Positions 15,337 through 24,498 of a DNA stretch of 64,000 nt are shown piece by piece. Position numbers and translations under genes: made by a program. Position 1 is the first letter of the stretch; every line of letters starts with the position of its first letter. The notes beneath the pieces were generated by a model. The model did no database searches and was not told where the DNA came from. It saw only the letters and a list, made by a program, of their open reading frames with translations. This DNA comes from Sediminibacterium sp. (GTDB lineage Bacteria; Bacteroidota; Bacteroidia; Chitinophagales; Chitinophagaceae): NCBI RefSeq assembly GCF_019264485.1, contig NZ_JAHVAA010000013.1:78149-142148 (forward strand). The letters are read 5' to 3'.

Positions 15337-17493
15337 ATGGAACCAAAAGATATATCAAGAAGAAAATTCATCAGAGCTACCGGACTATCAGCCACTGCGC
15401 TTACGTTAGGTTTTTACTTTTCCGGTGAATCAAAAGCATCCACAATTATCAAAGGGGAAGATGCAGAGAACTATGGGGTATCTCTCAATTCATGGATACA
15501 TATTGATACCAATGGTAAAGTAACCATTGTATGCCATCGTGCTGAAATGGGTCAGGGAGCTTATCAGGCAATACCGCAAATGATTGCAGAAGAATTAGAA
15601 GTGAATCTTAACGAAGTCAATATCATTTTCGGTAAAGGAGATACGGTCAAGTATGGCAATCAGATTACAGGTGGTAGCTCAACTGTTCGGGGTACTTACA
15701 AAAACTTATTGAAGTTAAGTGCAAGTGCACGTGAAATGCTGGTTGCCGCTGCTGCTGCCAAGTGGAGTGTGCAGGCTGCAGAATGTTTTGCGGAATCCGG
15801 ACATGTAACGCATCGCCCTTCAGGTAAGAAAATGCATTATGGAGAATTGGTGGTAGATGCTTCAAAGTTGGAAGCACCTAAAAATGTGCAACTCAAAAAA
15901 GTAGAGGATTATAAACTCATCCGTAAGCCACTTCCCCGTCAGGATACACCTTTGAAAACCAATGGAACAGCAGTTTTTGGTATAGATAAAAAGTTACCAG
16001 GAATGCTTTATGCTGTGGTAGAACGCAATCCACGTTTAAGAGGCAAAGTGAAATCATATGATGATAGTGCAACGCTTAAAATACCCGGGGTAAAGAAAGT
16101 GTTTAAAGTTACCATGAAAGTATTCGATACCGATCGGGAAGGAGTGGTAGTGTTAGCAGATTCAACCTGGGCAGCTATGCAGGGTAGAAAAGCGTTGAAA
16201 GTGGTGTGGGATGATGCGGGTTTTGAATATGTGAATACAGAAGAGATATATAAGAAAATGAAAGCCGACTTGCAATCTAAGGATGGCTTGTCTGCCAAAA
16301 AACAAGGTGATCCGGATCCGGTATTGGCACAGCAGAAAAATAAACTGGATGTTATCTATGAAACACCTTATCAGGCCCATGCTTGTATGGAGCCATTGAA
16401 TTGTGTGGCACATCACAAAGGAGATTCCATTGAAATATGGGGACCTATTCAGGCACCTGATTGGGTACAGGGAGATATCAGTCAGAAAATGGGCATCAAA
16501 AAAGAAAATGTGCACGTAAATATGACTTTTCTTGGAGGAGGTTTTGGAAGAAAAGCATTTCTTGATTACACACATGAAGCCTGCTTGATCTCGAAAGAAG
16601 CAGGTGCACCAGTACAGGTTATCTGGACACGTGAAGATGATATGACGCAGGGACCGTTCCGTCCGGGTGTTAGTTACAGAGCTGAAGGAGCTGTGAATAA
16701 CGGAGAGATCAGTGCCGTTAAATTCAGGTTATGCGGACAGAATATTGGGCATTGGATGGGCAGTAAAAAAGATGTTCCCAATGATAGCGTATTGGAAGGC
16801 TTCCAGCCACATTATTTCGATAACATTAAAAATATCAGTTTCTCCGACATTCCATTTGAAACGCCGATTCCTATCATGTGGTGGCGTTCGGTATATGCAT
16901 CTACCAATGGGTTTGCATATGAGAGTTTTATGGATGAGCTTGCCATTGCAGCAGGTAAAGATCCATTGGCTTTCAGAAAACAATACCTGAAGAACGAACG
17001 TTGTCAGAAATTATTAGAAAAGGTAGAGCAGGTTTCCGGATGGAAATCCCGAAAGCCTAAACAAGGATATGGTGTTGCAATCACTGAGTGTTTCAATAGC
17101 AGCGTTGCACAGGTAGTGAAAGTATCTAAAGATGCTACGGGAAAAATCAAGATTGATAAAGTATGGGCTGTGATAGATTGTGGCTGGTACGTAAATTCTG
17201 ATACTGTTCGTGCTCAGGTTGAAGGTTCTATTGTTATGGCTTTAGGGGCTGCAACCAATCATGAAATTCATTTCAAAGACGGGTTGGCTGTGGAGAAAAA
17301 TTTCACCACTTACCGCATGCCGAGAATCAATGAAATTCCACCGATCGAAGTATTCATTATGGACAATAATGAAGATGCAGGAGGTGTGGGAGAGCCCGGG
17401 TTGCCGCCATTTACACCAGCCCTGACCAACGCTATTTTTGATTTAACAGGTAAGCGAATCAGGAAATTACCATTTGACCTGGCGAAGGTTTGA
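15337..17493 (+). CDS. Molybdopterin-binding large subunit (isoquinoline 1-oxidoreductase beta / aldehyde dehydrogenase type)
   Basis: A 718-residue catalytic subunit with a Tat-type leader: SRRKFIRATGLSATALTLGF. Xanthine-oxidase-family motifs follow: GQGAYQAIPQMIAEEL, GGSSTVRGTY, LGGGFGRKAF and, near the C-terminus, GGVGEPGLPPFTPAL. The Glu of the last motif is the expected catalytic base. The length and domain order (two half-domains in one chain, no FAD part) match IorB-like enzymes, which use molybdopterin cytosine dinucleotide. It would hydroxylate an aldehyde or N-heterocycle; the real substrate cannot be told. It pairs with the subunit just upstream and is followed after 27 bases by a cytochrome c. 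Confidence 0.92.
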   Translation: MEPKDISRRKFIRATGLSATALTLGFYFSGESKASTIIKGEDAENYGVSLNSWIHIDTNGKVTIVCHRAEMGQGAYQAIPQMIAEELEVNLNEVNIIFGKGDTVKYGNQITGGSSTVRGTYKNLLKLSASAREMLVAAAAAKWSVQAAECFAESGHVTHRPSGKKMHYGELVVDASKLEAPKNVQLKKVEDYKLIRKPLPRQDTPLKTNGTAVFGIDKKLPGMLYAVVERNPRLRGKVKSYDDSATLKIPGVKKVFKVTMKVFDTDREGVVVLADSTWAAMQGRKALKVVWDDAGFEYVNTEEIYKKMKADLQSKDGLSAKKQGDPDPVLAQQKNKLDVIYETPYQAHACMEPLNCVAHHKGDSIEIWGPIQAPDWVQGDISQKMGIKKENVHVNMTFLGGGFGRKAFLDYTHEACLISKEAGAPVQVIWTREDDMTQGPFRPGVSYRAEGAVNNGEISAVKFRLCGQNIGHWMGSKKDVPNDSVLEGFQPHYFDNIKNISFSDIPFETPIPIMWWRSVYASTNGFAYESFMDELAIAAGKDPLAFRKQYLKNERCQKLLEKVEQVSGWKSRKPKQGYGVAITECFNSSVAQVVKVSKDATGKIKIDKVWAVIDCGWYVNSDTVRAQVEGSIVMALGAATNHEIHFKDGLAVEKNFTTYRMPRINEIPPIEVFIMDNNEDAGGVGEPGLPPFTPALTNAIFDLTGKRIRKLPFDLAKV

Positions 17494-17520
17494 TCTGTTT
17501 ATTTTTGATAATTTACAAGT

Positions 17521-17928
17521 ATGATAAAAAAGGTATTGACAGTAACAGTAATCGTTTCAATCGTAATGATCAGTAGCGGTTTTATACAAAGTGATGTACA
17601 AAAAAGTATTGTAAGAGGAAAAGAAGTGTATGGTCTTTATTGTCAGAACTGCCATATGGAAGATGGTAAGGGAATGCCGGAAGTAAACCCTCCTTTGGTA
17701 AAAGCTGATTATATGAAAAGACCTGCTAAAGATCTAATCAGCGTAATATTAAAAGGTTCAACAGCCAGTATAACCGTAAATGGAAAAAAATACCTGGGTG
17801 CTATGCCTGCACAGGAATACCTGAATGATGAACAGATTGCGGATGTATTGAATTATATCAAGAATAATTGGGGGAATAAAATTCCGGGTACCATTACACC
17901 TGCCATGGTGAAAGCACAGCGTAAATAA
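17521..17928 (+). CDS. Small c-type cytochrome, probable electron acceptor of the hydroxylase
   Basis: A 135-residue exported protein: hydrophobic leader (KKVLTVTVIVSIVMISSGF) followed by a mono-haem class I cytochrome. The haem site is YCQNCHMEDGKGMP (CxxCH) and the distal Met is likely in LGAMPAQEYL. It is directly downstream of the molybdenum hydroxylase genes, the usual place for the cytochrome that takes electrons from IorAB-type enzymes and passes them to the respiratory chain. It lies in the periplasm, which supports export of the hydroxylase. The second hydroxylase module has no such partner next to it, so the cytochrome may serve both. Confidence 0.9.
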   Translation: MIKKVLTVTVIVSIVMISSGFIQSDVQKSIVRGKEVYGLYCQNCHMEDGKGMPEVNPPLVKADYMKRPAKDLISVILKGSTASITVNGKKYLGAMPAQEYLNDEQIADVLNYIKNNWGNKIPGTITPAMVKAQRK

Positions 17929-17953
17929 GCAGCAATAGGTATAAGAAACTGTC

Positions 17954-19132
17954 ATGCATGAAATAGTTGCTATTATAAAAGCTTATCAGGAGGCCTCGGC
18001 AGATGGTAAAAAATCGGCACTGGCAACAGTGGTGCATGTTGAAGGGTCTTCTTACAGAAGACCCGGTGCCAGAATGCTGATTACCGAAGATGCCGAACTC
18101 ACAGGATCCATCAGCGGAGGGTGTTTGGAAGGAGATGCTTTTCGCAAAGCCTTGCATGTAATTCTCTCCGATAAACCCATGTTGGTTACGTATGATACGG
18201 CCGATGATGATGATGCCAGATTTGGTATGGGCCTTGGTTGTCAGGGCGTGATACAGGTATTAATAGAACCCTTGCAGGGAGAAAGGGGAACTGCTATAAT
18301 TGATTTATTGATCAGGGCTACAGCTTCCAGACAGCAATCGGTGCTGCTTACTTTATTTTCCATTGAGGATAAAAGATTACCGCAACATGGTTCCTGCTTT
18401 CTTATAACAGAGCAGGGAGATGAGTTTGGCGAAATACCTCTACAGCATACAGTAATGGTGCGAAAGGAGATTCAACTGGTAATGGAACAACAAAAGTCTT
18501 CATTCAGTAAATATGAAAACAATGCAACCGAAATCGTTGTATTTGCTGAATTTATTCAACCACCCGTATCGCTTGTTATTATTGGAGCCGGCAATGATGT
18601 AGTACCCCTTGTGAAGATGGCTGATATATTGGGATGGCAATCTACTGTAATTGATGGCAGACCCATGTATGCCAGTAAAGAAAGATTTCCCATGCCCTCC
18701 TGTCAGGTTTTACATGCAAAAGCAGATCATATTTTGACACATGTAAAGATTGACAGCCGCACAGTCTTTGTATTGATGTCGCATAACTACAATTACGATC
18801 TCGCCATACTCAAAGCTTTGTTAGATAAAGAAGTATTTTATATCGGAATATTGGGTCCACATAAAAAAATGAAAATGATGATGGATGAACTGACGGCAGA
18901 AGGTATAGTATTGTCTCAAAAACAACTGAATGCCATTTATGGGCCGGTTGGACTGAATATTGGAGCAGAAACAGCAGAAGAAATTGCGGTATCCATTATA
19001 GCTGAAATCCAGGCAAAATTGACTGCTGCGAATGCAGTTCCGCTACGAGATAAACAGGATGCCATACACCAGCGTACAGATCTTGTTATTAAAGCCGTAT
19101 CATCCACTTCATCTGTCTCTGACATAATATGA
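17954..19132 (+). CDS. XdhC/CoxI-family molybdenum cofactor maturation protein
   Basis: The 392-residue protein has the N-terminal XdhC/CoxI domain (VEGSSYRRPGARML, then GSISGGCLEGD and GLGCQGVIQVLIEPL). A C-terminal Rossmann-like domain follows (LVIIGAGNDVVPLVKMADIL and IGILGPHKKMKMM, ending in PVGLNIGAETAEEIAVSI). Known XdhC proteins bind the cofactor, help sulfurate it and insert it into xanthine-oxidase-family enzymes. The start follows the cytochrome stop by 25 bases, and the end overlaps the next gene by 4 bases, so translation is coupled. It is the expected chaperone for the two hydroxylases in this block. Confidence 0.9.
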   Translation: MHEIVAIIKAYQEASADGKKSALATVVHVEGSSYRRPGARMLITEDAELTGSISGGCLEGDAFRKALHVILSDKPMLVTYDTADDDDARFGMGLGCQGVIQVLIEPLQGERGTAIIDLLIRATASRQQSVLLTLFSIEDKRLPQHGSCFLITEQGDEFGEIPLQHTVMVRKEIQLVMEQQKSSFSKYENNATEIVVFAEFIQPPVSLVIIGAGNDVVPLVKMADILGWQSTVIDGRPMYASKERFPMPSCQVLHAKADHILTHVKIDSRTVFVLMSHNYNYDLAILKALLDKEVFYIGILGPHKKMKMMMDELTAEGIVLSQKQLNAIYGPVGLNIGAETAEEIAVSIIAEIQAKLTAANAVPLRDKQDAIHQRTDLVIKAVSSTSSVSDII

Positions 19133-19713
19133 AACCTGCCCAAACTGCTGTATTAATATTGGCTGCCGGAGCTTCCCGAAGACTGGGTAGACCCAAACAG
19201 CAGCTTTTATTTAATAAGGACACTTTATTAAACCGTATTATCAGCACAGCAACCAACCTGCAGGCAGGACCTGTTTTGCTGGTTTTGGGTGAGGATAGCG
19301 CGTTAATGGCACCCGAAAATATAATAACGGTGATTAATCACCAGTGGCAGGAAGGAATGGCAACATCCATACGCTGCGGTATTGAAAAATTGCAAATTGC
19401 ATTTCCTGCTATAGATACAGTCATCATAACAGTCTGCGATCAGCCTTATGTTTCGGTTGAACTGTTCAGGGAGATGATTCAAACATATGAACAGGCAAAC
19501 CACCCGATTATTGCCTGTACTTATGCAGATACGGTTGGGACTCCGGTATTATTTCATCGCAGTATATTTCCGGAATTACTGGAACTGAATGGCGACAAAG
19601 GCGCAAGACTTCTGTTAAATAAAGACAGGCATCGGGTTGGATTGGTTAACTTTCCACTTGGGAATATTGATATTGATACAGAAGAGGATTATGAGCGATT
19701 GATTAAACAATAA
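19129..19713 (+). CDS. Molybdenum cofactor nucleotidyltransferase (MobA/MocA-like)
   Basis: A 194-residue nucleotidyltransferase of the MobA-like NTP_transf_3 family. The N-terminal signature LAAGASRRLGRPKQQLLF binds the nucleotide, and ITVCDQPYVS carries the metal-binding Asp. It should attach CMP or GMP to Moco. Because the client enzymes are IorB-like, which use the cytosine dinucleotide form, a MocA-like CTP specificity is likely but not proven here. It overlaps xdhC by 4 bases (ATGA-type) and precedes moaA by 3 bases, which shows tight operon structure. Close relatives with ubiquitous housekeeping MobA function exist. Confidence 0.88.
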   Translation: MKPAQTAVLILAAGASRRLGRPKQQLLFNKDTLLNRIISTATNLQAGPVLLVLGEDSALMAPENIITVINHQWQEGMATSIRCGIEKLQIAFPAIDTVIITVCDQPYVSVELFREMIQTYEQANHPIIACTYADTVGTPVLFHRSIFPELLELNGDKGARLLLNKDRHRVGLVNFPLGNIDIDTEEDYERLIKQ

Positions 19714-19716
19714 AAC

Positions 19717-20697
19717 ATGATTGTAGATACACATCATAGGGTACATAATTATTTACGGATATCGCTGACCGATAACTGTAATCTTCGTTGTTTTTATTGT
19801 ATGCCGGAAGATGATTACGATTTTGCTTCGGCACAACAACTGATGCAGGCAGATGAAATTGAAGCACTGGCAAAATTGTTTGTGAGCCAGGGGGTGACTA
19901 AAATAAGGCTCACTGGCGGTGAACCCCTGGTGAGAAAAGATGCAAAAGCAATCATCAGGCAACTGGCACAATTGCCGGTAACCTTAACACTTACCACCAA
20001 CGGTACCAGGCTGCATGATTTTGTAGATGTGTTGAAAGAGAGTAATGTACGATCTGTAAATATCAGTCTCGATACTTTACAAGCCGACAAATTCCAGTTG
20101 CTCACCAAAAGGGATCAGTTCGGTATTGTGCAGCAAAATATTGGGTTGATGATTGAAAAGGGCTTTCATGTAAAGGTGAATATGGTTGTGATGCGTGGTG
20201 TAAATGATTCGGAAATCAATGATTTTATTGCATGGACAAAAGATACACCTGTTCATGTTCGGTTTATTGAATTCATGCCTTTTAGCGGTAACCGCTGGAC
20301 AAGCAATAAAGTATTTACGCTGGAAGATATTTTAGCAACTGTTTCAGAGAAATATGAATTCATACCGCTGCAGGCGGAAAAAAATGATACGGCTAAGAAA
20401 TTTATGGTACCGGAACATAAAGGAACATTTGCTGTAATCAGTACCATGAGTGCTCATTTCTGTGGCGATTGTAACCGCATCCGTTTAACGGCTGATGGCA
20501 AAATGAAAAATTGTCTGTTTTCAAAAGATGAAGTTGATCTGTTAACACCTTTGCGAAATGGAGAAGAAGTATTGCCTTTGATACATCAGTCTATTTCAAC
20601 CAAAGCGGCACAACTGGGAGGGCAGTTTACACAAGACTATGAACTGTTGCAGGCAGATATTATTCAAAACAGGTCAATGATTACTATTGGCGGATAA
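19717..20697 (+). CDS. moaA: GTP 3',8-cyclase MoaA
   Basis: This 326-residue radical SAM enzyme starts Moco synthesis. The N-terminal cluster is held by the three Cys of DNCNLRCFYCMPEDDY. The C-terminal cluster uses FCGDCNRIRL plus a Cys in MKNCLF. GGEPLVRKD binds SAM, and the protein ends in ITIGG, the C-terminal Gly-Gly that MoaA needs. Together with the MoaC domain encoded further down it converts GTP to cyclic pyranopterin monophosphate. It lies 3 bases after the nucleotidyltransferase gene. Complete and of usual length. Confidence 0.96.
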   Translation: MIVDTHHRVHNYLRISLTDNCNLRCFYCMPEDDYDFASAQQLMQADEIEALAKLFVSQGVTKIRLTGGEPLVRKDAKAIIRQLAQLPVTLTLTTNGTRLHDFVDVLKESNVRSVNISLDTLQADKFQLLTKRDQFGIVQQNIGLMIEKGFHVKVNMVVMRGVNDSEINDFIAWTKDTPVHVRFIEFMPFSGNRWTSNKVFTLEDILATVSEKYEFIPLQAEKNDTAKKFMVPEHKGTFAVISTMSAHFCGDCNRIRLTADGKMKNCLFSKDEVDLLTPLRNGEEVLPLIHQSISTKAAQLGGQFTQDYELLQADIIQNRSMITIGG

Positions 20698-20727
20698 GTA
20701 GATGCTTTAATAAAATATTTGACACAG

Positions 20728-21912
20728 ATGATCAGTGTATCAGAAGCCAGAGAAATTATTCAGCAATATGGTGCAGCATTACAGCCCTTATCTATGAAAT
20801 TACAGGATGCTGTTGGCTGCAGACTGGCTGTTGATATATTTTCTCCACTTGATATACCTGCCTATCCGCAATCATCGATGGATGGGTATGCTTTTTCTTT
20901 TGCAGACTGGCAAAATAATACCGGGTTACAAATTAAGGGAGAGATGGCAGCAGGAAGTAGTGATCAGTTTAAAATTGATCCAGACGCGGCCATCCGCATT
21001 TTTACAGGGGCTGCAGTACCACCTGGTGCCGATACAGTGGTGATGCAGGAAAAAATAACCGTTATAAATGGAGTATTACAGATACAGGACGAACAGTTAA
21101 AAAAAGGCGCCAATGTTCGTTTGAAAGGCTCAGAAATTAAAGCTGGTGAACTGGCTTTGTCGGCTGGAATGACTGTAACACCGGCCGCTATTGGTTTCCT
21201 GGCTGCAATGGGTATTACAGAATTGCTGGTTTTCCCACCGCCTGTCATTACAATTATCATAACTGGCAATGAATTGCAAACGCCCGGTCATGAATTGTCA
21301 TACGGGCAGGTATACGATTCCAATTCTTTTGCATTAACAGCAGCTTTACAGCAATGTGGTGTAAAGCAGGTACAACTCGTTCAGGTGTCTGATGAGTTAG
21401 AGAAGTTGACTCATCAATTGAAACAGGCATTGGAACAGAGTGATATTGTTTTATTAACCGGAGGTGTAAGTGTGGGTGATTATGATTTTGTTGTAGCAGC
21501 AGCACAGCGTTGTGGTATCAGTACGCGTTTTCATAAACTGAAACAGCGACCCGGCAAACCGCTTTTCTTTGGTACAAAAGAATCAAAACTGATTTTCGGA
21601 TTACCCGGTAATCCGTCTTCAGTGCTTACCTGTTTTTATATGTATGTGTTACCAGTTGTAAACAAAATGATAAATGGAAAGAATGGGTTGTTGATAAAAC
21701 AGGTTCCACTTTCCAGTGCTTATCAGAAAACAGCCGGGCTCACACATTTTTTAAAAGGGTATTTTGATGGCCATACAGTAAACCCCCTGGGCGCGCAGGA
21801 ATCATACAGGATGCGTTCATTTGCCGGAGCGAATTGTCTGATTGAACTCGATGAGGCAATCACAGATTGTGATCAGGGAACAATAGTCGCTGTTCACCTC
21901 TTACCCGAATAA
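20728..21912 (+). CDS. moeA: Molybdopterin molybdenumtransferase MoeA
   Basis: A 394-residue MoeA protein. Recognisable blocks are PLDIPAYPQSSMDGYAF (domain I/III region), FTGAAVPPGADTVVMQE, and the MPT-binding fold with LLTGGVSVGDYDF and GLPGNPSSVLTCF; domain IV is at the C-terminus. It inserts molybdate into adenylylated molybdopterin. ATG 20728 is chosen; a TTG three codons earlier is possible. It sits between moaA (30 bases upstream) and the permease gene (9 bases downstream). The partner adenylyltransferase activity is supplied by the MoaB domain of the fusion at 24499. Confidence 0.94.
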   Translation: MISVSEAREIIQQYGAALQPLSMKLQDAVGCRLAVDIFSPLDIPAYPQSSMDGYAFSFADWQNNTGLQIKGEMAAGSSDQFKIDPDAAIRIFTGAAVPPGADTVVMQEKITVINGVLQIQDEQLKKGANVRLKGSEIKAGELALSAGMTVTPAAIGFLAAMGITELLVFPPPVITIIITGNELQTPGHELSYGQVYDSNSFALTAALQQCGVKQVQLVQVSDELEKLTHQLKQALEQSDIVLLTGGVSVGDYDFVVAAAQRCGISTRFHKLKQRPGKPLFFGTKESKLIFGLPGNPSSVLTCFYMYVLPVVNKMINGKNGLLIKQVPLSSAYQKTAGLTHFLKGYFDGHTVNPLGAQESYRMRSFAGANCLIELDEAITDCDQGTIVAVHLLPE

Positions 21913-21921
21913 TAATATGTA

Positions 21922-22659
21922 ATGGATAGTATATTTCTGTTTTATATTTTATTGCTTCTTGTAGCATTCCTTTATGCATCGGTAGGGCATGGTGGTGCCA
22001 GCGGTTACCTGGCATTAATGGCCTTGTTTAGTGTGGCACCGGAAGTAATGAAACCAACTGCTTTATTGCTGAACCTGTTTGTATCACTTACTGCTTTTCT
22101 GCAATTCTACCGGGGGAAACATTTTGTATGGAAAGTATTTTTTCCATTGGCACTGGCATCGGTACCGATGGCTTTTATAGGAGGGTTGATTATAATTGAC
22201 GCAACGATCTATAAAAAAATACTCGGATTACTGCTGGTATTCTCTGTGATTCGTTTACTGATGCCGGCAAAAAATACCTCATCCGAACTGAAACCTGCTC
22301 ATTTCTCCGGAGCATTGATAATGGGTGGGGGAATAGGGTTATTATCAGGAATGATTGGAATTGGAGGAGGTATTATACTTTCACCTTTATTGATTTTTTT
22401 TAACTGGACAGATCAGAAGCAGACTGCAGCCATCAGTGCATTATTCATTTTTGTAAATTCAGCAGCTGGTTTATTGGGACAATTAACGAATGGTATTCAG
22501 TTTAGCACAGATATGTATTGGTACGTGGTGATTGCTTTTGCAGGTGGGCTGGGAGGTGCTTATTTCGGGTCAATGAAATTCAGGCAGCTGGTTATGAAAA
22601 AAATACTGGCGCTGGTATTGGTTGTGGCAGCGTATAAATTATTGTTTACAGGAGCCTAA
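21922..22659 (+). CDS. TauE/SafE-family membrane permease
   Basis: A 245-residue integral membrane protein with about eight hydrophobic helices. It carries the repeated signatures GHGGASGYLALMALF and GIGGGIILSPLLIFF of the TauE/SafE (DUF81) family, which exports or imports sulfur anions such as sulfite or sulfonates. Its place inside a Moco operon, between moeA and moaD, is striking: molybdate and sulfate are chemically similar oxyanions, and Moco synthesis needs both molybdate and sulfur. A role in supplying or balancing such an anion is inferred only. The family call is solid. Confidence 0.87.
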   Translation: MDSIFLFYILLLLVAFLYASVGHGGASGYLALMALFSVAPEVMKPTALLLNLFVSLTAFLQFYRGKHFVWKVFFPLALASVPMAFIGGLIIIDATIYKKILGLLLVFSVIRLLMPAKNTSSELKPAHFSGALIMGGGIGLLSGMIGIGGGIILSPLLIFFNWTDQKQTAAISALFIFVNSAAGLLGQLTNGIQFSTDMYWYVVIAFAGGLGGAYFGSMKFRQLVMKKILALVLVVAAYKLLFTGA

Positions 22660-22691
22660 CAAGCAGTAAGTTTAGTATAGAATTTGATAAC

Positions 22692-22925
22692 ATGAAAACA
22701 AGAGTTCTCTTATTTGGACAATTAGCAGAAATAACCGGCTCCAAAGAATTGGAAATGGAAGGTTGTGCGGATACCGCTGCTTTATTGTCAATACTACATG
22801 AGCAGTTCCCTGTGCTGGCTCAATCTAAATATGTAGTGGCGGTTAACCAGGAGATGATTTCCGGAAATAAAAACTTACCTGAAAATAGTATTGTGGCCTT
22901 GCTGCCACCATTTTCTGGAGGATAA
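22692..22925 (+). CDS. moaD: Molybdopterin synthase sulfur carrier subunit MoaD
   Basis: A 77-residue ubiquitin-fold protein that ends in ALLPPFSGG. The C-terminal Gly-Gly is adenylylated by MoeB and then carries the thiocarboxylate used by MoaE to make the dithiolene of molybdopterin. It starts 32 bases after the permease gene and its stop is one base from the moeB start, so these two are translated together. Short but complete; no doubt about the family. Confidence 0.94.
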   Translation: MKTRVLLFGQLAEITGSKELEMEGCADTAALLSILHEQFPVLAQSKYVVAVNQEMISGNKNLPENSIVALLPPFSGG

Positions 22926-22926
22926 T

Positions 22927-24051
22927 ATGCAGAAAGAAATTTCATACGAACGATACCAGCGACAGATGATATTACCCGGCTTTGGGGAGCATGCCCAAGG
23001 GCAGTTGGCTGATGCAAGTGTATTGGTCATTGGTGCTGGTGGGTTGGGATGTCCGGTTTTACAATATCTGGTTGCTGCAGGTGTGGGTAGAATTGGTATT
23101 GCAGATGGCGATTCGGTATCGCTTAGTAATCTTCACAGACAGGTGTTGTTTCATACATCTGATATTGGAAAGAACAAAGCGGAAACAGCAGCTGATCGTC
23201 TGCGTAGATTAAATCCTGAGATAGTTATCCAACCTATTGCTGAAAATGTAAGCAGCAGAAATTTGCTGGAAATTATATCTGCATTTGATATCGTGGTTGA
23301 TGGTACTGATAATTTCGCCACGAGGTACATGATTAATGATGCCTGTGTATTGATGAATAAGGTATTGGTATATGCTGCCGTTTCAAGGTTTGAAGGACAG
23401 GTAGCCATTTTTAATTATCCAACGGCACAGGCAGGAAGATCCTCAAATTACCGTGATCTTTTTCCGGAACCCCCTGGAGAAAATGAAATACTCAATTGTG
23501 CCGACGCAGGTGTAATAGGTGTATTGCCTGGTATCATAGGTTCCATGCAGGCAAACGAAGTAATTAAGGTAATTACCGGTATGGGAGAGCTACTTGTGAA
23601 TCAACTGCTCACTTTCAATGCCATGACTAACCAGCTGTACACTGTAAAAATTACAGCTAAGCAAGAGACAGCACAGCTAATACCCCAAACCGCAGCAGCA
23701 TTCGAAAAAACAGATTATGCATGGCTTTGTGCTTCTCCCTCGACAGTAAATGAAATTGATGCCAGAACCTTCAATAACTTAGTTCAAAAAGGAAATATTG
23801 ATATAGTAGATGTACGGGAATTACATGAAATGCCTGCAGTGGATGAATTTCAACATTACCGTATTCCATTGGCAGAGCTTAAAACAGCATACCTGCAACT
23901 AAAAAATGATACAGTTGTTGTATTTTGTCAGTCGGGAAAAAGAAGTCTGCTGGCCATGAAATTCTTGTCGGAGCAATTGGGTACCACCAAACGTATCCAT
24001 AGTTTACAAGGAGGTATTATTGCCTGGAAAACATTTTGTCAAACGAAATGA
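22927..24051 (+). CDS. moeB: MoaD adenylyltransferase MoeB fused to a rhodanese domain
   Basis: The 374-residue protein has a ThiF/MoeB E1-like domain: YQRQMILPGFGEHAQGQL, then VIGAGGLGCPVLQYLVAAGV for ATP, then DNFATRYMINDAC. A C-terminal rhodanese domain (about 275-374) follows, with the active-site Cys loop FCQSGKRS. The N-domain activates MoaD; the rhodanese domain probably delivers the persulfide sulfur, as in eukaryotic MOCS3. The typical E1 zinc-binding Cys pairs are not evident: only one Cys is near NCADAG. ATG 22927 is chosen because an upstream start would overlap moaD. Confidence 0.92.
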   Translation: MQKEISYERYQRQMILPGFGEHAQGQLADASVLVIGAGGLGCPVLQYLVAAGVGRIGIADGDSVSLSNLHRQVLFHTSDIGKNKAETAADRLRRLNPEIVIQPIAENVSSRNLLEIISAFDIVVDGTDNFATRYMINDACVLMNKVLVYAAVSRFEGQVAIFNYPTAQAGRSSNYRDLFPEPPGENEILNCADAGVIGVLPGIIGSMQANEVIKVITGMGELLVNQLLTFNAMTNQLYTVKITAKQETAQLIPQTAAAFEKTDYAWLCASPSTVNEIDARTFNNLVQKGNIDIVDVRELHEMPAVDEFQHYRIPLAELKTAYLQLKNDTVVVFCQSGKRSLLAMKFLSEQLGTTKRIHSLQGGIIAWKTFCQTK

Positions 24052-24052
24052 T

Positions 24053-24496
24053 ATGAAAGAAGTAAAACTTAAAAATATATTTGTACAGGGGGCAATAGCA
24101 GCTTCATTTATTGCAGACAGTATTCAAAAACACAGTTCCAAAACAGGAATAGGAGGGCATAGCATTTTCCTTGGTCAGGTTCGGGCCGATGAAATCAAAG
24201 GTAAAAAAGTTACTGCTATCGAGTATACATCGTATGAAGAAATGGCTTTACCAAAAATGCATGAGATCAGGGAAGCGATTTTTGAGAAGTATGAATTAAC
24301 CTGTATGCATGTATATCACAGTCTGGGTAAAGTGCAGGCAGGAGAAATCTGTTTGTTTGTATTTACATCGGCCCCTCATCGTAAAGCCGCTATTGAAGCC
24401 TGTGCTGAACTGGTGGAAAGAATAAAAGCTGAACTGCCGGTTTGGGGAGCAGAACTGTTTGAAGACAATACACATCAGTGGAAACTGAATCAATAA
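24053..24496 (+). CDS. moaE: Molybdopterin synthase catalytic subunit MoaE
   Basis: A 147-residue MoaE protein: GGHSIFLGQVRADEIKG opens the active-site region. YTSYEEMALPKMHEIREAI and VYHSLGKVQAGEICLFVFTS follow, and SAPHRKAAIEACAELVERIK holds the Arg/Lys cluster around the substrate. With MoaD it turns cPMP into molybdopterin. The start ATG is one base after the moeB stop and its stop is 2 bases before the moaCB start. All three genes are therefore translationally packed. Confidence 0.94.
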   Translation: MKEVKLKNIFVQGAIAASFIADSIQKHSSKTGIGGHSIFLGQVRADEIKGKKVTAIEYTSYEEMALPKMHEIREAIFEKYELTCMHVYHSLGKVQAGEICLFVFTSAPHRKAAIEACAELVERIKAELPVWGAELFEDNTHQWKLNQ

Positions 24497-24498
24497 TT

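Noticed and set aside
15337..17493. Xanthine dehydrogenase rather than isoquinoline/aldehyde type
   Set aside because: There is no FAD-binding subunit or domain, and the exported one-chain large subunit with a cytochrome neighbour fits the IorB-type better.
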